Of a stretch of 8,375 nucleotides of DNA, positions 5,614-8,375 are shown piece by piece. The notes beneath the pieces were generated by a model that saw only the letters and a program-made list of their open reading frames with translations, did not search any database and was not told where the DNA came from. This DNA comes from an uncultured Lachnospiraceae bacterium (GTDB taxonomy: Bacteria; Bacillota; Clostridia; Lachnospirales; Lachnospiraceae). Numbering within the stretch: position 1 is the stretch's first letter; every line of letters begins with the position of its first letter. The translations under genes and the position numbers were made by a program. Where the stretch lies: assembly GCA_905236615.1 (NCBI GenBank), contig CAJORC010000398.1, forward strand, positions 1-8,375, in the 5' to 3' direction.

Positions 5614-7345
5614 GGTTAAGACCATAGGAAAATCTATCAGGGAATACAAAAAAGCTTCAATCCTTGCTCCGGCATTTGTTGCACTGGAGTGCTTACTGGA
5701 GTGCTTTATTCCTCTGATAATGGCGAGACTGATCAATCAGATGGATGGAAATTCGATGAGACCCATACTGGAGAACGGGGCGATACTTCTGGTTATGGCG
5801 TTTGCTTCGCTCTATTGCGGAATCGTTGCAGGTAAGTATGCAGCAACAGGTTCTACGGGACTTGCAAAGAATCTCAGGGGAGATCTCTTTAACAGGATAA
5901 ATGATTTTTCATTTGCAGATGTTGATAAGTTTTCGACATCTTCACTTGTTACAAGAATGACAACAGATGTAACCAACGTTACAAATGCGTATCAGATGCT
6001 TATAAGAATGGCATTCAGGGCACCGCTGATGGTTATATTTTCGGTGGTGATGAGTGCGACCATCAATTTGAAGATGGCAACCTACTTCATGGGAATGATA
6101 CCGATCCTTGCAATTGTTCTTTTTGGAATAGTGATAATTGTACGCCCTATATTCAAAAAGATTTTCAAGAAATATGATGCACTTAATAATTCGGTGCAGG
6201 AAAACATTGCAGGAATAAGGGTCGTAAAGGCATTCGTAAGAGAAGACTATGAAAAGAAGAAATTTGCAAAGGCAGCTGAAGAAGTAAGAAATGATTTTGT
6301 AAATGCAGAGAAGATTCTGGCTTTCAATGCACCGGTAATGACTTTATGCATTTATATCGCAATACTCCTTGTATGCTATAACGGTGCAAGGATGATCATT
6401 AATTCGGGTGCCACAGAGCTTAATGCCGGAGAACTTTCATCTCTCTTAACTTACGGAACCCAGTGCCTTATATCGCTGATGATGGCATCCATGGTATTTG
6501 TAATGACGACAATGGCTGCGGAATCAGCAGGACGTATAGCAGAAGTGCTGAATACGGACAGTTCTCTTACTTCTCCTGAGAATGGGATTAAGGAAGTTGC
6601 GAGCGGTGACATTGATTTTGACAATGTTTCATTTAAATATAAAGAGAACAGTAAGAAATACGCTCTTTCCGATATCGATCTCCATATAAAATCCGGAGAA
6701 ACGATCGGTATACTCGGAGGAACAGGTTCGTCGAAGACATCGCTTATCCAGCTTATCCCGCGTCTTTATGATGTAAGCGAAGGTGCTGTAAGAGTAGGCG
6801 GAAGAGATGTAAGGGATTATGACCTTGTAAGTCTCCGTGATGCGGTTGCGGTCGTACTTCAGAAAAATGTCCTTTTCTCGGGAACTATCAAAGATAATAT
6901 GAGATGGGGAAACAAAGAGGCAACTGACGAGGAGATCATGGCTGCCTGCAAAATATCACAGGCGGACGAGTTCATACAGCAGATGCCGGATAAATACAAT
7001 ACACATATTGAACGAGGCGGTACAAATGTATCCGGCGGACAGAAGCAGAGACTCTGTATCGCAAGGGCTATATTAAAGAAGCCTAAAGTTCTTATTTTCG
7101 ATGATTCAACTTCCGCAGTCGATACCAAGACTGATGCGCTTATAAGAAACGGACTTGCACATTCACTTCCGGAGACTACAAAGATCATTATTGCACAGAG
7201 GGTTTCTTCTGTTCAGGAAGCAGATAAGATACTTGTAATGGAAGACGGTAAGATAGTTGAAAGCGGAAATCATGAAGAACTGCTTAAGAAAAACGGAATT
7301 TATAAAGAATTATTTGATTCACAGACAAAGGGAAAGGAGGAATAA
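5606..7345 (+). CDS. ABC exporter half-transporter with degenerate ATP site (BmrC/LmrC/TM287-like)
   Basis: A 579-residue fused membrane plus ATPase half-transporter. Six membrane helices are visible at about 18-40, 56-77, 137-153, 160-180, 242-264 and 279-303. The nucleotide-binding domain has an A-loop Tyr (Y345), Walker A at 371-378 reading GGTGSSKT, Q-loop Q419, signature VSGGQ at 475-479, and Walker B ending D499-D500. The catalytic Glu is Asp (D500) and the switch His is Gln (Q531 in IAQR). In known heterodimeric exporters these two changes mark the subunit forming the degenerate, slowly hydrolysing site, while its intact signature completes the consensus site with its partner. Walker A also has Ser at the last Gly position (S376). 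The partner gene starts 3 bp after this stop. Likely role: efflux of hydrophobic drugs or toxic metabolites; peptide or lipid export is possible. Confidence 0.93.
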   Translation: MDKVKTIGKSIREYKKASILAPAFVALECLLECFIPLIMARLINQMDGNSMRPILENGAILLVMAFASLYCGIVAGKYAATGSTGLAKNLRGDLFNRINDFSFADVDKFSTSSLVTRMTTDVTNVTNAYQMLIRMAFRAPLMVIFSVVMSATINLKMATYFMGMIPILAIVLFGIVIIVRPIFKKIFKKYDALNNSVQENIAGIRVVKAFVREDYEKKKFAKAAEEVRNDFVNAEKILAFNAPVMTLCIYIAILLVCYNGARMIINSGATELNAGELSSLLTYGTQCLISLMMASMVFVMTTMAAESAGRIAEVLNTDSSLTSPENGIKEVASGDIDFDNVSFKYKENSKKYALSDIDLHIKSGETIGILGGTGSSKTSLIQLIPRLYDVSEGAVRVGGRDVRDYDLVSLRDAVAVVLQKNVLFSGTIKDNMRWGNKEATDEEIMAACKISQADEFIQQMPDKYNTHIERGGTNVSGGQKQRLCIARAILKKPKVLIFDDSTSAVDTKTDALIRNGLAHSLPETTKIIIAQRVSSVQEADKILVMEDGKIVESGNHEELLKKNGIYKELFDSQTKGKEE

Positions 7346-7348
7346 CAG

Positions 7349-8375
7349 ATGAGAAGAAATTATCAGAAATTTGATGTTAAACCCGGAACCTTTGGCAGAT
7401 TTCTTAAATATCTGGGCAGCCATTACGGTGTTCAGCTCGTTATCGTGTTTATCTGTCTGATACTGAGTGCTTTTTCGTCAGTTATAGCAAATCTCTTTAT
7501 TCAGAAGATAATCGATGAGATCATCGCACCGGGTATTACCGGCGGGTATGAGTCAATAGCGGCGGATTTCATGAAGATCATTTTAACCATGATATCTTTC
7601 TATCTTGTGGGAATTGCCGCAACTTTTACCTATACCAGAATAATGGCATATGTTACGCAGGGAACTCTTAAAGCATTCCGTGTGGATATGTTTGAAAAGA
7701 TGGAGTCACTGCCTATAAAGTTCTTTGACACACATGCACATGGCGATATCATGAGTACTTATACAAATGATACAGATGCCATAAGACAGCTTATAGGACA
7801 GAGCCTGCCGATGCTGATACAGTCAGTGATAAGCTGCGTAGGCCTTATCTTTATGATGCTGTATTACAGCGTATGGCTCACTCTTGTTGCGGCATTGTTC
7901 ATTTTCCTTATGCTCAGTGCGGTTAAGAACATTGGCGGAAAGAGTTCAAGATACATGCTTGAACAGCAGATGGCGCTTGCGAAAGAAGAGGGCTTTATTG
8001 AAGAAATGATGGAAGGCACAAGAGTTGTAAAGGTCTTCAATCATGAGCCTGATGCAAAAGCGGATTTCGCAGAACTTAATGAAAAGCTGAGAGATGCCAG
8101 TGAAAAGGCCAATACATTCGGAAATATCTTAGGTCCTATCATGGGAAATATGGGTAATATTCTCTATGTTGTTCTTGCTATTATCGGAGGACTTCTTGTA
8201 AGCTTTAATGCAAGGAATTTCGGAATAAGCAATTTTTCAACGGACGAATTTAATTATGTAACGATCGGTATGATAGTTTCTTTCCTTGGAATGTGCAGAC
8301 AGCTTTCACAGACGATCATGCAGGCTTCGATGCAGATGACAATGATAACAATGGGTCTCGCCGGTTCTGAGAGAG
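7349..8375 (+). CDS. ABC exporter half-transporter, partner subunit (BmrD/LmrD/TM288-like), 3' truncated by window
   Basis: ATG at 7349 follows AAAGGAGG (7333-7340) by 8 nt, and the frame stays open to the window end, giving 342 residues of the membrane domain. The sequence starts MRRNYQKFDVKPGTFGRF. Membrane helices lie at about 29-51, 76-98, 157-172, 173-191, 264-287 and 301-318. The motif FFDTHAHGDIMSTYTNDTD at 125-143 and the coupling-helix region VVKVFNHEPDA at 226-236 are typical of the larger partner of BmrCD/LmrCD-like pairs. The ATPase domain, expected to hold the catalytic Glu and switch His, lies beyond the window. The 3-bp gap to the previous gene implies coupled translation of a 1:1 heterodimer. 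This is a window cut, not a broken gene, as far as can be seen. Confidence 0.92.
   Translation, partial: MRRNYQKFDVKPGTFGRFLKYLGSHYGVQLVIVFICLILSAFSSVIANLFIQKIIDEIIAPGITGGYESIAADFMKIILTMISFYLVGIAATFTYTRIMAYVTQGTLKAFRVDMFEKMESLPIKFFDTHAHGDIMSTYTNDTDAIRQLIGQSLPMLIQSVISCVGLIFMMLYYSVWLTLVAALFIFLMLSAVKNIGGKSSRYMLEQQMALAKEEGFIEEMMEGTRVVKVFNHEPDAKADFAELNEKLRDASEKANTFGNILGPIMGNMGNILYVVLAIIGGLLVSFNARNFGISNFSTDEFNYVTIGMIVSFLGMCRQLSQTIMQASMQMTMITMGLAGSER

Overview
The window looks like ordinary chromosome of an anaerobic Firmicute, most likely a Lachnospiraceae member of the Butyrivibrio/Roseburia type. This is inferred from the moderate A+T content, strong GGAGG-type ribosome binding sites and gene styles typical of that group: an ExoA-type AP endonuclease, a PAS-like plus GGDEF protein, a membrane-anchored FMN-bind/flavoprotein reductase, and a MarR plus heterodimeric ABC exporter cassette. 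Species cannot be fixed from sequence alone. All credible genes are on the + strand. I see no tRNA, rRNA, CRISPR array, insertion sequence or prophage signature.

Layout. (1) Positions 1-577: the tail of an unrecognised gene, then a small cysteine-rich C_GCAxxG_C_C family protein 22 bp downstream, probably co-transcribed. (2) Positions 578-3112: a monocistronic unit. A good sigma-A promoter (TTGACG-17-TAAAAT) drives a 767-residue membrane-anchored extracytoplasmic reductase with two tandem FMN-attachment domains and a fumarate-reductase-type FAD domain. A long intrinsic terminator closes it. (3) Positions 3133-4999: a two-gene unit of a membrane-anchored diguanylate cyclase with intact GGDEF and I-site, and an exodeoxyribonuclease III/AP endonuclease 12 bp downstream, ended by a second intrinsic terminator. 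(4) Positions 5038-8375: a near-perfect promoter (TTGACT-17-TATAAT) followed by a 15-bp-phased array of TTCG-N4-CGAA elements, then marR and two ABC exporter half-transporter genes. The first exporter gene overlaps marR by 8 bp; the second runs off the window.

How the genes work together. The reductase would accept electrons at the outer face of the membrane and pass them through two covalent FMNs to an FAD active site whose key residues match those of fumarate reductase. Neither an electron donor nor the ApbE flavin transferase it would need lies in this window. The MarR protein probably represses its own operon through the operator array and is relieved by a drug-like ligand. The exporter is a BmrCD/LmrCD/TM287-288-type heterodimer, with the first subunit carrying the degenerate ATP site. 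The cyclase and the DNA repair enzyme share a transcript but no obvious function.

Novelty. I found no clearly undescribed system. The points most worth a second look are the phased operator array, the duplicated flavinylation domains with a slightly altered fumarate pocket, and a palindrome over the -10 box of the reductase promoter.
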